Position numbers and translations under genes: made by a program
Assembly: GCF_001899075.1 (NCBI RefSeq)
Contig: NZ_MKVA01000002.1
Coordinates: 185,475-249,474, forward strand
DNA: 64,000 nt
From: Devosia sp. 67-54
GTDB lineage: Bacteria > Pseudomonadota > Alphaproteobacteria > Rhizobiales > Devosiaceae
Direction of reading: 5' to 3'
Notes under the pieces: model-generated
Databases searched by the model: none
What the model was told of the DNA's origin: nothing
What the model saw: the letters and a program-made list of their open reading frames with translations, nothing else
In this document: positions 25,158 to 34,116 of the stretch, one piece after another
How positions within the stretch are numbered: position 1 is the stretch's first letter
Layout: the number at the start of each line of letters is the position of its first letter

Positions 25158-25553
25158 TTATTGTGCGACCTTGAACGTATAGGTTCCGGTCGTCTTATGC
25201 CCGTCGGCAGATACCGCCGTCCAGTCAACGGTGTAGTCTCCCGCCGGCAGTGCGCCGGTCAGCGGCGCCAGCAGCGTCTTGTCGTCCTTGGGATCGAGGG
25301 CGAGGGCGCCCAGGGCGACCTCCTTGCCGGCGGCGTCGGTCAGCTTCAGCTTGCTGAAGGCGAAATTGAGCTGCTCCGAGAACACCAGCCGCAGCTCGGT
25401 GAGGGGCGCCGGTGCGGGCGCCGGGGTGGCCGCGTCCACGGCCGCCGGCACCTCCGAGAGGAGCTTGGCGTGGGCGAAGGCAGGGCCGGCGGCGAGCGCC
25501 AGCGCGGCGGTCGCGACGACGAGGAAGGCGGTGCGGAAAGGTTTGAAGCGCAT
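25158..25553 (-). CDS. copC: CopC periplasmic copper-binding protein
   Basis: A 131-residue exported beta-barrel protein. The signal peptide ends AGPAFA, leaving H28 as the mature N-terminus (HAKLLSEVPA), the Cu(II) ligand of CopC. The second site is the Asp-x-His of SADGHKTTGTY. There is no Met-rich Cu(I) loop, so it is the Cu(II)-only type. It lies 18 bp after nirK and is probably co-transcribed with it. Confidence 0.93.
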   Translation of the reverse strand: MRFKPFRTAFLVVATAALALAAGPAFAHAKLLSEVPAAVDAATPAPAPAPLTELRLVFSEQLNFAFSKLKLTDAAGKEVALGALALDPKDDKTLLAPLTGALPAGDYTVDWTAVSADGHKTTGTYTFKVAQ

Positions 25554-25571
25554 GATGATCTCCTGTTGCTG

Positions 25572-26735
25572 TCAGTGGCCCGAAGCGTTGGGATTGGGTG
25601 GAGCGTCGAACACTTCGGGGTTCGGGTCGCCCTCGACGACGAGGTAGCCGGCCAGTCCGCGCTCGGCGCGCGACAGGGCGTGGTCGACCAGCACGTAGCG
25701 GCCGGGGACTTCGAGCTTGAACTCGACGATGTTGGCCGAACCGGGGGGCACCGAGATGCTCTGCACGTTCTCGATCGGCGGGCTGGTCACCGAGCCGAGC
25801 TGGTAGGCCTTGTCGAAGATCTCGCCGATGACGTGGAACGACGAGGTGAAGTTCGGCCCACCGACACCGAAGAAGATGCGGACCGTCTCGCCGACCTTAG
25901 CCTTCAGCGGATAGTGGTCGGTGAGGGCGCCGACATGGCCGTTGAAGACAAAATATTCCGGCGTCTCGTTGAGCAGCTTGTCGTAGCTCGCGGTCAGCAG
26001 GCCGGGCGTGCCGAGGGCTTCCTCGGTGTAGATCTCGCCCTGCATGACGTAGAACTCGTGGTCGACCGGCGGCAGGCCGCCTTCGGGCTCGACCAGGATC
26101 AGGCCATACATGCCGCTCGAGATGTGCATGGCGACCGGCGTCACGGCGCAGTGATAGACGTAGATGCCCGGATTGAGCGCCTTGAAGGTGAACTGGTGTT
26201 CTTCACCGGGGTTGGCCGAGGTGGCGCCGGCACCGCCGCCAGGGCCGTTGACGGCATGGAAGTCGACGTTGTGCATCATCACGCTGTTGTCGTTGTTCTT
26301 GAGATGCACCTCGACGGTGTCGCCGACGCGCACGCGCACGAAGGGTCCGGGCACGCGTCCGTTGAAGGTCCAGAACTGGTAGGTGGTGTGTTCATCGAGG
26401 CGCGCCTCGACCTCCACCGTCTCGAGCTGGACCACGACCTTCTGCGACGTCGTGCGGGTGATCGGTGGCGGGATGTCGGTGGGATCGTGGGCGATGTCGG
26501 CAACGCCGTTGCGGACGTTGATGGCATAGAGCCGGTCGCCCAGCGAGGTCGAGGTCATGGTGTGTGCCGCCGGCATGACGTGGCCGCCGCCCATCGCCAT
26601 CTGGTCTTCGGCCAGCGCCACGGCGGGGGTGGCGAGGGCGCCGAGGGTCAGTCCGGCCGACCCCACAAGCAGGTCGCGGCGCGACAGGCCGTGAGCTTCG
26701 TGGTCCGGCCTGGTGGTGCTCTTGCTGTCAGTCAT
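25572..26735 (-). CDS. nirK: Copper-containing nitrite reductase (NO-forming)
   Basis: Reduces nitrite to nitric oxide in the periplasm during denitrification. The 387 residues begin with a Tat signal (SRRDLLVG, about residues 18-25). Type 1 copper ligands are H155, C196, H204 and M209; type 2 ligands are H160, H195 and H301; the catalytic Asp is D158 (HNVDFHAV). All ligands are intact. Upstream is pseudoazurin, its electron donor; downstream are copC and copD. The stretch before it holds a hairpin rather than a clear NnrR site, so it may depend on read-through from the pseudoazurin promoter. Confidence 0.97.
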   Translation of the reverse strand: MTDSKSTTRPDHEAHGLSRRDLLVGSAGLTLGALATPAVALAEDQMAMGGGHVMPAAHTMTSTSLGDRLYAINVRNGVADIAHDPTDIPPPITRTTSQKVVVQLETVEVEARLDEHTTYQFWTFNGRVPGPFVRVRVGDTVEVHLKNNDNSVMMHNVDFHAVNGPGGGAGATSANPGEEHQFTFKALNPGIYVYHCAVTPVAMHISSGMYGLILVEPEGGLPPVDHEFYVMQGEIYTEEALGTPGLLTASYDKLLNETPEYFVFNGHVGALTDHYPLKAKVGETVRIFFGVGGPNFTSSFHVIGEIFDKAYQLGSVTSPPIENVQSISVPPGSANIVEFKLEVPGRYVLVDHALSRAERGLAGYLVVEGDPNPEVFDAPPNPNASGH

Positions 26736-26844
26736 TTGATCCCTGCTCCTTTGCTGCGGGACGACGGTTGAATGCGGTGGGCGTGTGCTCAGGGGTGGCT
26801 GGGTTCCGGCCGGGGCGCCCCAGGTGAAGCGTCCCGGCCGGCCG

Positions 26845-26901
26845 GTCCCGAGCCTCCTCCGGACGTCTGCTGCGGCCAGCCGGAGCTGGCCGGCTCGGGA
26901 C
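26845..26901 (-). other. Nested inverted repeats between pseudoazurin and nirK
   Basis: An outer stem (GTCCCGAGCC at 26845-26854 with GGCTCGGGAC at 26892-26901) encloses an inner perfect hairpin (CGGCCAGC, loop CGGA, GCTGGCCG; 26873-26892). There is no U-tract. It may stabilise the abundant pseudoazurin transcript or partly terminate before nirK. Confidence 0.55.
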
Positions 26902-26918
26902 GGAGGGTGATCGCGGAG

Positions 26919-27356
26919 CTATTTGAGCTCCCCGAGGATTTCGTTCAGGCGGTCCTGGGCCTTCTTGGGGTATTTGGCGGCCTTGACGGCATCGAGGTTG
27001 CTCAGGTCGTCGCCGACGACGACCACGGCGACCATGCCGAGGCCGAAATGCGGCTCGCAGCGCACGACGTAGACGCCCGGCACGGTGAAGGTTTCGGCGA
27101 GCGGCTGGCTCAGCTTGCCCTTGAAGGGGGTCGCGCCGGGCGGGATCATTTCGGTCATGGCGACGGCGTCGTGACCCTTGTCCACCGGCTGGAAGGTCAC
27201 CGTGTCGCCGACCGCGACCTTCACCAGATCGGGCTCGAAGACCATGGCGCCCTTGGCGCCCTTGTTGAGCATGTTGACGTCGACATTGGCGGCGAGCGCC
27301 GGCGCCGCGCCGCCAAGCAGCATGGCGGCGACGAGTGCGAGACCGAGGGCTTTCAT
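26919..27356 (-). CDS. Pseudoazurin
   Basis: A 145-residue periplasmic blue-copper protein that carries electrons to NirK. The signal peptide ends at APALA (about residue 22). Copper ligands are H62 (DKGHDAV), C100, H103 and M108 ([10 protein letters not shown]), and the C-terminal helix region is typical. It starts 71 bp from a CTTTG-N8-CAAAG site, which would place it under NnrR. Divergent from nnrR. Confidence 0.96.
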   Translation of the reverse strand: MKALGLALVAAMLLGGAAPALAANVDVNMLNKGAKGAMVFEPDLVKVAVGDTVTFQPVDKGHDAVAMTEMIPPGATPFKGKLSQPLAETFTVPGVYVVRCEPHFGLGMVAVVVVGDDLSNLDAVKAAKYPKKAQDRLNEILGELK

Positions 27357-27426
27357 GATATTCTCCTATGACGTTCCGGGTCACCGAAGTGACGATGCGG
27401 GGAATAGAGCGGGGGCCCCTCGGTCA

Positions 27427-27444
27427 CTTTGCTCTGGGACAAAG
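27427..27444. promoter_or_regulatory. FNR/NnrR-type box between pseudoazurin and nnrR
   Basis: CTTTG-CTCTGGGA-CAAAG fits the TTG-N8-CAA pattern of FNR/NnrR sites, with perfect five-base arms. It lies 71 bp before the pseudoazurin start and 114 bp before the nnrR start, so it could activate pseudoazurin and also act on nnrR. Confidence 0.75.
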
Positions 27445-27557
27445 AGCGCGGTATTTCGCTGCATGGCTCCCATGAGCGACACGCACGGCCTGTGCGGCGG
27501 CGGCATCGGCTGCTATGGACGGGTCACAGACCCGACAGCAGGCGAGACGATCTGATC

Positions 27558-28268
27558 GTGACGGCACCGGACCGCAGCATCCTCAAATCCCTGCCGATGT
27601 TCGCGCAGTTGAACGATGCCGAGCTCGACAAGGTCGCGGCGCGTGCGGCGAGCCGCCGCCTTGCTCCCGGCAGCGTGGTGTTCGGCCAGGGCGATGCGGC
27701 AGAGCATTTCTTCGTGCTGGTGCATGGCCGGCTGCGCGTCACGCAGGTGACGCCGCAGGGCGAGCAGATCGTCGTTCGCATGATCAATCCCGGCGATCTG
27801 TTTGGCCTGGCGAAGGCGCTGCGGCGCTCCACCTATCCGGGCACGTCGACGGCGGTGGTGGAGAGCCTCGCGCTGAGCTGGCCGATGACGGACTGGGACG
27901 CGATGGTGGCGCACCATCCGGCCTTCGCGGCAAGCACCATCCAGACCATCGGCGACCGCCTGCAGGATGCGCATTCTCGTATCCGCGAGATGTCGACCGA
28001 GGTGGTCGAGCGGCGCGTCGGCCACATGGTGCTGCGTCTCGCGCAGCAATCGGGCAAGCGCGAAGCGGAGGGCATCCGCATCGACTTTCCGATTTCCAAG
28101 CAGGATCTGGCGGAGATGACGGGCACGACGCTGCATACGGTGTCGCGCATCCTCATGGCATGGGAAGAGGCCGGGCTGGTCGACAGCGGCCGGCAGAAGC
28201 TGCTGGTCAAGGACCCGCACCGCCTGCTGCTGATCGCCGACGGTCTGCAGCCGGGGCTGCTGGGCTAG
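27558..28268 (+). CDS. nnrR: NnrR-type Crp/Fnr-family nitric-oxide-responsive regulator
   Basis: A 236-residue regulator with a cyclic-nucleotide-like domain (GSVVFGQGDAAEHFFVLVHGRLRV) and C-terminal HTH (SKQDLAEMTGTTLHTVSRILMAWEEAG). It contains no cysteine at all, so it cannot carry the FNR iron-sulfur cluster and fits the NnrR/DNR class thought to sense NO through haem. The neighbours are NO-related (nirK, nnrS). Start GTG 27558 follows a stop-rich leader; in-frame ATG 27429 is upstream of the expected N-terminus. Confidence 0.88.
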   Translation: MTAPDRSILKSLPMFAQLNDAELDKVAARAASRRLAPGSVVFGQGDAAEHFFVLVHGRLRVTQVTPQGEQIVVRMINPGDLFGLAKALRRSTYPGTSTAVVESLALSWPMTDWDAMVAHHPAFAASTIQTIGDRLQDAHSRIREMSTEVVERRVGHMVLRLAQQSGKREAEGIRIDFPISKQDLAEMTGTTLHTVSRILMAWEEAGLVDSGRQKLLVKDPHRLLLIADGLQPGLLG

Positions 28269-28470
28269 CCTCGTCGGCGGCAATCGCCGCTTCCACGGCA
28301 CGCTGTAATCCGGCGAGATCCTGCCGGTGCTCGCGGGCGGCGTCGGCGAGGCGGTTGAAGCGCGCGATCGGGCAGCCGACGCAATGCAGGCCATGATCGA
28401 CGAAGACGCGGATCGTGCCCGGCCAGCGCGACATGATCTCGTGCAGTGACATGGTCCGAAGCGGCGGCAT
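28207..28470 (-). CDS. DUF1858 domain protein
   Basis: An 87-residue protein of the DUF1858 family. The start MPPLRTMSLHEIM fits the family's N-terminus, and the redox or metal pair is CVGC (C30, C33). These domains accompany denitrification and hybrid-cluster genes. The last 62 bases are antisense to the 3' end of nnrR. It diverges from nnrS, with an FNR/NnrR box between them 51 bp from its start codon. Function unknown. Confidence 0.85.
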   Translation of the reverse strand: MPPLRTMSLHEIMSRWPGTIRVFVDHGLHCVGCPIARFNRLADAAREHRQDLAGLQRAVEAAIAADEASPAAPAADRRRSAAGGAGP

Positions 28471-28520
28471 GCTCGGCCTCCAAAGAGCCCGCATGTGCAA
28501 TCGCGAAAGGTCCCGTGTCC

Positions 28521-28534
28521 TTGCGCTGGCGCAA
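28521..28534. promoter_or_regulatory. FNR/NnrR-type box between the DUF1858 gene and nnrS
   Basis: TTG-CGCTGGCG-CAA, flanked by C and AG, is a good FNR-family half-site pair. It is centred 57 bp from the DUF1858 start and 44 bp from the nnrS start, so one site can serve both. If activation is class II (centre at -41.5), the nnrS leader would be nearly absent. Confidence 0.7.
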
Positions 28535-28571
28535 AGACGGCGGGAGGCGCGCGCGGCATGGGTCGGGTGTC

Positions 28572-29798
28572 ATGAACCAGAGCATTTCCACTCCGCCGCC
28601 CGCCGCCGCGCGCAAGCCGGTGCCACGCGGTATCGCGCGGTCGGGACCGGCCGTGCTTTCCTACGGTTTCCGGCCCTTCTTCCTCCTCGCCGGCATCGTC
28701 GCGGTGCTCGACATGGTGCTGTGGATCGGTGCCCTGTCGGGCTGGTGGGAGGTAGGTGGCCCGGAGGGGCCGATCGCCTGGCATGCGCACGAGATGCTGT
28801 TCGGCTATGCCACTGCCGCGCTCAGCGGCTTCGTGCTGACGGCAGTGCCGAACTGGACCGGCCGGTTGCCGGTTTCGGGCCTGCCGCTGCTCGGGCTTGT
28901 GGCGTTGTGGGCGGCCGGACGCGTGCTGCTGATGCTGCCGGTCACCGCCGGCAGCCCGGTGAGCGCGGTGGTCGACTGCCTGTATCTGCCGGCGCTGGCG
29001 TTCGTGGTGACGCGCGAGGTGGTGGTCGGCCGCAACTGGCCGAACTTGCGGGTGGCGTTGGCGCTTTCCGCGCTGGGGCTGCTCAACGTCGCCTTCCATG
29101 CGGCGAGTTTTGCCGGCTGGGACGAGACGGCGCTGCTGCGCGGCACGGTGGCGCTGTTCGTGGCGCTGGTCTGCCAGGTCGGCGGGCGCATCATTCCGAG
29201 CTTTACGCGGAACTATCTGGCCCGGCGCGGCGCACAGCGGCTGCCGCGGCCGCTGGGGCGGATCGACCATGCCGCGCTGCTGGCGGCGGTGCTCGCCGGA
29301 CTCGCCTGGGCGATCCTGCCGGACGGCTGGCCGACGGTGCTGCTCGCCGTGGGGGCGGCGATCCTCCATGCCTGGCGGCTCGCGGGCTGGCAGGGGCAAC
29401 AGACGTGGCGCGAGCCGCTGCTGCTGGTGCTGCATATCGCCTATAGCTTCATTCCGCTGGGCTTCCTCTGCGTCGCAGCGGCGGCGCTGGAGGTCGTATC
29501 GCCGGCGTCGGCGCTGCATGTGCTCACGGTCGGAGTGATCGGCCTCACCACGCTGGCGGTGATGACGCGGGCAAGCCGGGGCCATACGGGCCGACCGCTG
29601 ACGGCGTCTTGGAGCACGACGGCCGCCTATGCGTGCATTGCCGTGGTGGCGCTGCTGCGGCCCCTCGCTGAGATGTTGCCGGAGGCCTACCATCCGATCC
29701 TGGCGGTGAGCGCCGCCGGCTGGATCGCCGGGTTCGCGATCTTCGTGTTCGAGCATGCTCCGATGCTCATGCGGCCATCGCGGTCGGCTCCAAAATAG
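28572..29798 (+). CDS. nnrS: NnrS family membrane protein
   Basis: A 408-residue membrane protein with about twelve helices. Family motifs are YGFRPFFLLAG, WHAHEMLFGYATAALSGFVLTAVPNWTGR and GGRIIPSFTRNYL; the His residues can bind haem. NnrS proteins protect against nitric oxide and nitrosative stress. ATG 28572 lies close to the NnrR box, consistent with induction by NO. Its genomic neighbours nnrR and nirK fit that role. Confidence 0.95.
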   Translation: MNQSISTPPPAAARKPVPRGIARSGPAVLSYGFRPFFLLAGIVAVLDMVLWIGALSGWWEVGGPEGPIAWHAHEMLFGYATAALSGFVLTAVPNWTGRLPVSGLPLLGLVALWAAGRVLLMLPVTAGSPVSAVVDCLYLPALAFVVTREVVVGRNWPNLRVALALSALGLLNVAFHAASFAGWDETALLRGTVALFVALVCQVGGRIIPSFTRNYLARRGAQRLPRPLGRIDHAALLAAVLAGLAWAILPDGWPTVLLAVGAAILHAWRLAGWQGQQTWREPLLLVLHIAYSFIPLGFLCVAAAALEVVSPASALHVLTVGVIGLTTLAVMTRASRGHTGRPLTASWSTTAAYACIAVVALLRPLAEMLPEAYHPILAVSAAGWIAGFAIFVFEHAPMLMRPSRSAPK

Positions 29799-29811
29799 CG
29801 ACGACGACCGT

Positions 29812-31188
29812 TCAGACGTCGCCGACGCTTGATGGAAAGGACACGGTGACGGCAAAGCCCTTGCCGCGGTCGGAGCGGATTTCGGCGCTGCCGCCGCTGA
29901 GGCCGGCGATCTCGCCGACGATGGCGAGGCCGAGACCCTGGCCCGGCTTGTCGCCGTGCTCGCGGGAAAAGCGCTGGCCCAGATGTGCCGCCTTGTCGGC
30001 GGCAAGGCCTGCGCCGGTGTCGGTCACCGACAGGATGACGGCGTCGGCCGTCTCGGTCACCGACACTGTCGCTTCGGCCCCACGTCCCGCATAGGCGATG
30101 GCATTGGCGATGAGGTTGCCGATGAGTTCGCCGGTGAGCATGGCGTCGGCCCGGACCAGCGCATGTTCGGCGCCCTCGTACCCAAGGTCGATGCCGGCGC
30201 TGTTGGCTTCCGGCACGCGCTCGGCGGCGACGGCGCGGGCGATCTCGGCGAGATCGACCAGCGGCAGATGGGCGCGGTCGGAGGCCGCCTCATCGATCCG
30301 CGCCAGCAGCAGCAACTGCGCCAGCACGCGCTCGGCGTGCTCCACCGCAGCGTCGGCCTGGGCGATGGCGGCGTCGCGGTCGGCAGCAGTGCCGGCGCGC
30401 CGGGCCAGCGCCAGTTGCGTGCGCACGATCGCCATCGGAGTGCGCAATTGGTGGCTGGCATTGCCGGTAAAATGCCGCAGGGCGCCAAGCGCCGAGCTCA
30501 GGCGCGTCATGAACGAGTTGATGGTGTCGACGAGACCCTCGACTTCGCGCGGCACCGCCTGGGCGATCGGGCTCAGATCGGAGGGGCTGCGCTCGGCGAT
30601 GGCGCCGCGCAGCCGGTAGAGCGGGCGCAGCGACAGGCCGACGGCGAGCCAGACGACGACCGCGGCGGCAGCGATCAGGACGCCCAGCCGGATCGCCGCC
30701 TGCAGCAGCAGCGAGCGGGCCAGCAAGCTGCGGGCGATCATGGTTTCGGCGACGGTCACGGTGAAGGGGATGGCGCTGACGCCGGAGGAGGCAGCGCGCT
30801 GCAGCGAGCCCAGGCGGATCGGCTCGCCGTGAAAGGTACTGTCGCCATAGACGATGTCGGAGCCGGCACCGGGTACGGTTGGAAGGGCGTTGTAGCCGGT
30901 AATGAAGCCGGCGGGCCCGTCGACGCGGTAGAACACCCGATCCTGCGCCGACGAGGTGAGCATTTCGAGCGCGACGTAAGGGACGTCGACCTCGAGGCCG
31001 CCATCCTCGGCGACGATGACGCGCTCGGCGATGGCGAGGATGGAGCCGGCCAGCACGCGGTCCGAGACCTGTGTCGCGGTCTGCTGCGCCTCGCGCCAAC
31101 TGTCGGCGACAGCCGCGGCGGCGATGGCGACAAGCGCCAGCAGCAGGCCGGCGAGCAGCCGCTGGCGGAGGGAATAGCTTCTGCTCAC
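29812..31188 (-). CDS. tctE: TctE-like sensor histidine kinase
   Basis: A 458-residue inner-membrane kinase with two helices (about 9-28 and 166-186) around a periplasmic sensor of the tctE N-terminal type. Then come HAMP, the H-box NASHQLRTPM near residue 252, the N-box NLIANAIAYA and the G-box DTGAGLA with GQGLGLAI. It overlaps the regulator gene by ATGA. The location next to tctCBA points to control of tricarboxylate uptake. Confidence 0.9.
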   Translation of the reverse strand: MSRSYSLRQRLLAGLLLALVAIAAAAVADSWREAQQTATQVSDRVLAGSILAIAERVIVAEDGGLEVDVPYVALEMLTSSAQDRVFYRVDGPAGFITGYNALPTVPGAGSDIVYGDSTFHGEPIRLGSLQRAASSGVSAIPFTVTVAETMIARSLLARSLLLQAAIRLGVLIAAAAVVVWLAVGLSLRPLYRLRGAIAERSPSDLSPIAQAVPREVEGLVDTINSFMTRLSSALGALRHFTGNASHQLRTPMAIVRTQLALARRAGTAADRDAAIAQADAAVEHAERVLAQLLLLARIDEAASDRAHLPLVDLAEIARAVAAERVPEANSAGIDLGYEGAEHALVRADAMLTGELIGNLIANAIAYAGRGAEATVSVTETADAVILSVTDTGAGLAADKAAHLGQRFSREHGDKPGQGLGLAIVGEIAGLSGGSAEIRSDRGKGFAVTVSFPSSVGDV

Positions 31189-31856
31189 GCGTCGGTCCGA
31201 TCGAGGTAGTAGCCGAGCCCTCGAGCGGTGCGTACGGTCAAATCGTAGGGCGCCAGCCGCTTGCGCAGGCGCGAGACGTATTGCTCGACGGCGTTGGCGC
31301 TGAGGTCGTCGTCGAAATCGGCGAGCGAGTCGATGATCGCCTGCTTGGCAACGACCTTGCCGGCCCGCATCAGCAGCGTTTCGAGCAGCTTCAGCTCGCG
31401 CGCCGGGACGTCGAGCGTGACGCTGCCGGCGGTGACGGTGCGCGTCACGGTGTCGAGGCTGATGTCGCCGAACGAGATTTGCGCCGTGTGCAGGCCGGCG
31501 CGGCGGCGCAGCAGCACGCGGACACGCGCCTCGAGCTCGGGGATGTCGAAGGGCTTGCTCATGTAGTCGTCGGCGCCGAGGTCGAGGCCGCGCACGCGCT
31601 GGTCTATGGCGCCGCGCGCGGTGAGCACCAGAACGGACGAGGTGCTGTGCCGCCGCCTGAGGGCGCGCAGCACGTCGAGGCCATCCATTTCGGGCAGATT
31701 GAGATCGAGGATGACGAGGTCGAAATCGGTATTGCTGGCCGCCGCGTCGGCGGAGACGCCGTCATGGACGACATCGACGGCGTAGCCGGCCGTCCGCAGC
31801 ACCGCTGCAAGCCCGTCCGCAAGCGTCGTATTGTCCTCGGCAACGAGTATGCGCAT
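31185..31856 (-). CDS. tctD: TctD-like OmpR-family response regulator
   Basis: A 223-residue regulator with receiver domain (phospho-acceptor D51 in LVILDLNLPEMDG; conserved Lys in DYMSKPFDI) and OmpR/PhoB winged-helix domain (NAVEQYVSRLRKRL and TVRTARGLGYYL). First gene of a leftward pair with the kinase. It is divergent from a binding-protein gene. Confidence 0.93.
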   Translation of the reverse strand: MRILVAEDNTTLADGLAAVLRTAGYAVDVVHDGVSADAAASNTDFDLVILDLNLPEMDGLDVLRALRRRHSTSSVLVLTARGAIDQRVRGLDLGADDYMSKPFDIPELEARVRVLLRRRAGLHTAQISFGDISLDTVTRTVTAGSVTLDVPARELKLLETLLMRAGKVVAKQAIIDSLADFDDDLSANAVEQYVSRLRKRLAPYDLTVRTARGLGYYLDRTDA

Positions 31857-31924
31857 CCCACCCCTCCCCGCCGATGCTAGTCGCAGGGGTTGCCGGGGCG
31901 CAAGGCAGGCGGCATGCTGCGCCG

Positions 31925-32989
31925 ATGTTTGCCCGCCTCGCGCTCCTTGCCGTGCTGGTTGCGACGCCGGCGCTGGCGCAGCCCACGCTGTTTCCGGCGC
32001 GCGACGGCAATCCCACGCCGCGGACGGTCACCGTCTATTCCTCGCTCGACGCGCCGCTGGCGCGGCCGATGATCGAGGCGTTCCAGGCGAAGTATCCGGC
32101 GATCGCCGTGTCGTACGAGGATCTGCAGACGGCCGATATCTACGACCGGATCGTCAAGGAGACCGATGCCGGCGGGGTCACCGCCGATTTCGCCTTCTCG
32201 TCGTCGATGGATCTGCAGATGAAGCTCGCCAATGACGGCTATGCGCAGCCGGCGCATGTGGCGCTGGCGGCGAGCTGGCCGCGCTGGGCCAATTGGCGCG
32301 ACACCGCCTATGCCCTGACCTACGAGCCGGCGGTGTTCATCTACAACAAGCCGGCCTTTGCCAGCCGCACGCCGCCGGCGACGCGGGGCGAGCTGCTCGA
32401 CTATCTCGAGGACAATGCGGACAGCGTGTTCGGCCGGATCGGCACCTACGACATCGAGCGCTCGGGGGTCGGGTTCATGTTCTTTTCCCGCGACCAGGAG
32501 CAGTATGCCGACCTCTGGCGGCTGGTCGGAGCGATGGGAGCGGCGGGAGTCAAGCTCTACTCGACCACCTCGGCCATCGTCGAGCGCGTGGCCAATGGCC
32601 AGTTCGTGTTCGGCTACAACATCCTCGGCTCGTATGCGGCGGAGGCGGCATCGCGCAATCCCGACCTCGGCATCGTGCTGCCGCGCGATTTCACCATCGT
32701 CACCTCGCGCATCGGGCTGGTGCCGAGCGCCGCGGCCAATGCCGATCTCGGGCGGTCGATGCTGGAGTTCTTCATGTCGGCGGAGGGGCAGACGATCATG
32801 GCGCAGAAGCTGCAGATCGCTGCGCTCAATCCCGACGTCACCGGCGACAATACCGCCAACGCCATGCAGGCGGCGCTGGGCCAGCAGCTCCGGCCGGTGC
32901 CGGTAAGTCCCGGCCTCATGGTCTATCTCGACCAAGTCAAGAGCGCCCGGTTGATCAAGCGCTGGAACGACGCCCTGCGCCGCCAATGA
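31925..32989 (+). CDS. Periplasmic iron/ion-type ABC solute-binding protein (orphan)
   Basis: A 354-residue exported binding protein of the extracellular solute-binding type 2 (AfuA/Fbp-like) fold. The signal peptide spans residues 1-20 (LALLAVLVATPALAQ) and the start of the lobe is TVTVYSSLDAPLARPMIEAFQ. No permease or ATPase genes follow. The position between tctD and tctC is also seen in other tct loci, where such a protein may present ligand to the sensor TctE. Start ATG 31925 selected for the signal peptide. Confidence 0.85.
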   Translation: MFARLALLAVLVATPALAQPTLFPARDGNPTPRTVTVYSSLDAPLARPMIEAFQAKYPAIAVSYEDLQTADIYDRIVKETDAGGVTADFAFSSSMDLQMKLANDGYAQPAHVALAASWPRWANWRDTAYALTYEPAVFIYNKPAFASRTPPATRGELLDYLEDNADSVFGRIGTYDIERSGVGFMFFSRDQEQYADLWRLVGAMGAAGVKLYSTTSAIVERVANGQFVFGYNILGSYAAEAASRNPDLGIVLPRDFTIVTSRIGLVPSAAANADLGRSMLEFFMSAEGQTIMAQKLQIAALNPDVTGDNTANAMQAALGQQLRPVPVSPGLMVYLDQVKSARLIKRWNDALRRQ

Positions 32990-33165
32990 GCGGCGACAGG
33001 TTGGTGACAGCTTGGTGTGCTCCCATGCTGCAAGGGCCGACTCCACAATAAGCGGAGCGACCTGAGGAGTCTGGGAGGACTCGGACAACACTGACTGCCC
33101 ATTGTGGGCGCCCGGGGTCTCCCCATGGCGCGGCCTGCTGCTGCACGGCCGCACGAGGAGGAAGC

Positions 33166-34116
33166 ATGAAACACACCATCGCTGCGTCCATTCTGGCCGC
33201 TGCCCTCGCACTGCCCTTTGCCGCGCAGGCGGCCGACTATTCCGTGATGGCCCCGGCGGCGCCGGGTGGCGGTTGGGACCAGACGGCCCGCGCCATCCAG
33301 GACGCCCTGACCGGCGCCGGCATCGCGGGCAACGTACAGGTCACCAACGTGCCCGGCGCCGGCGGCACCATCGGGCTTGCGCAGTTCGCGCAGGAGGCCA
33401 AGGGAGATCCGAGCAAGCTGATCGTTTCCGGCTATGTCATGGTCGGCGCGATCCTCACCAACAAGTCGCCCGTCGGGCTCGATGCGATCACTCCGATCGC
33501 GCGGCTGACCGGCGAGTACGAGGTGATCGTGGTGCCGGCTTCGTCGGACCTCAAGACGCTCGACGATCTGACCAAGAAGCTCAAGGCGGATCCGGGCTCG
33601 GTGTCCTGGGCCGGCGGCTCGGCCGGCGGCACCGACCACATCACCGCCGGCCTCTACGCCAAGACCGTGGGGGTCGATCCCAAATCCGTCAATTATGTCG
33701 CCTTTTCGGGCGGCGGCGAGGCGCTGGCCGCAGTGCTGGGCAGCCAGACCACGGTGGGCATTTCGGGTTATGGCGAGTTCCAGTCGCAGGTGGAGGCCGG
33801 GGCGCTGCGCGTGCTCGGCGTGTCGGCGCCCGACCGCATCGCCATCGTCGATGCGCCGACCTTCAAGGAGGGCGGGGTCGACCTCGTGGTGCAGAACTGG
33901 CGCATGATCGGCGCCGGCCCGGACCTCAGCGCGGAGCAGATTGCCGCGATCAACGCCGATATCGAGAAGATGGTGCAGTCCGAGCAGTGGAAGAAGACGC
34001 TCGAAACCAAGGGCTGGATCAATACCTATCTCGCCGGTGACGAGTTCAAGGCGCAACTCGCCAAGGAAATCGACAGCACCACGGCCATCCTCAAGGACAT
34101 CGGGCTCGTTTCGTGA
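33166..34116 (+). CDS. tctC: Tripartite tricarboxylate transporter substrate-binding protein
   Basis: A 316-residue periplasmic binding protein with signal peptide (about 1-22, ending PFAAQAA) and the TctC signatures [17 protein letters not shown] and [11 protein letters not shown]. It starts behind GGAGGAAG. First gene of tctCBA. Captures a tri- or dicarboxylate for the TctAB membrane complex. Confidence 0.95.
   Translation: MKHTIAASILAAALALPFAAQAADYSVMAPAAPGGGWDQTARAIQDALTGAGIAGNVQVTNVPGAGGTIGLAQFAQEAKGDPSKLIVSGYVMVGAILTNKSPVGLDAITPIARLTGEYEVIVVPASSDLKTLDDLTKKLKADPGSVSWAGGSAGGTDHITAGLYAKTVGVDPKSVNYVAFSGGGEALAAVLGSQTTVGISGYGEFQSQVEAGALRVLGVSAPDRIAIVDAPTFKEGGVDLVVQNWRMIGAGPDLSAEQIAAINADIEKMVQSEQWKKTLETKGWINTYLAGDEFKAQLAKEIDSTTAILKDIGLVS

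Noticed and set aside
29956..31209. 417-codon plus-strand frame across the TctE gene
   Set aside because: Antisense shadow of the kinase, with no recognisable features.
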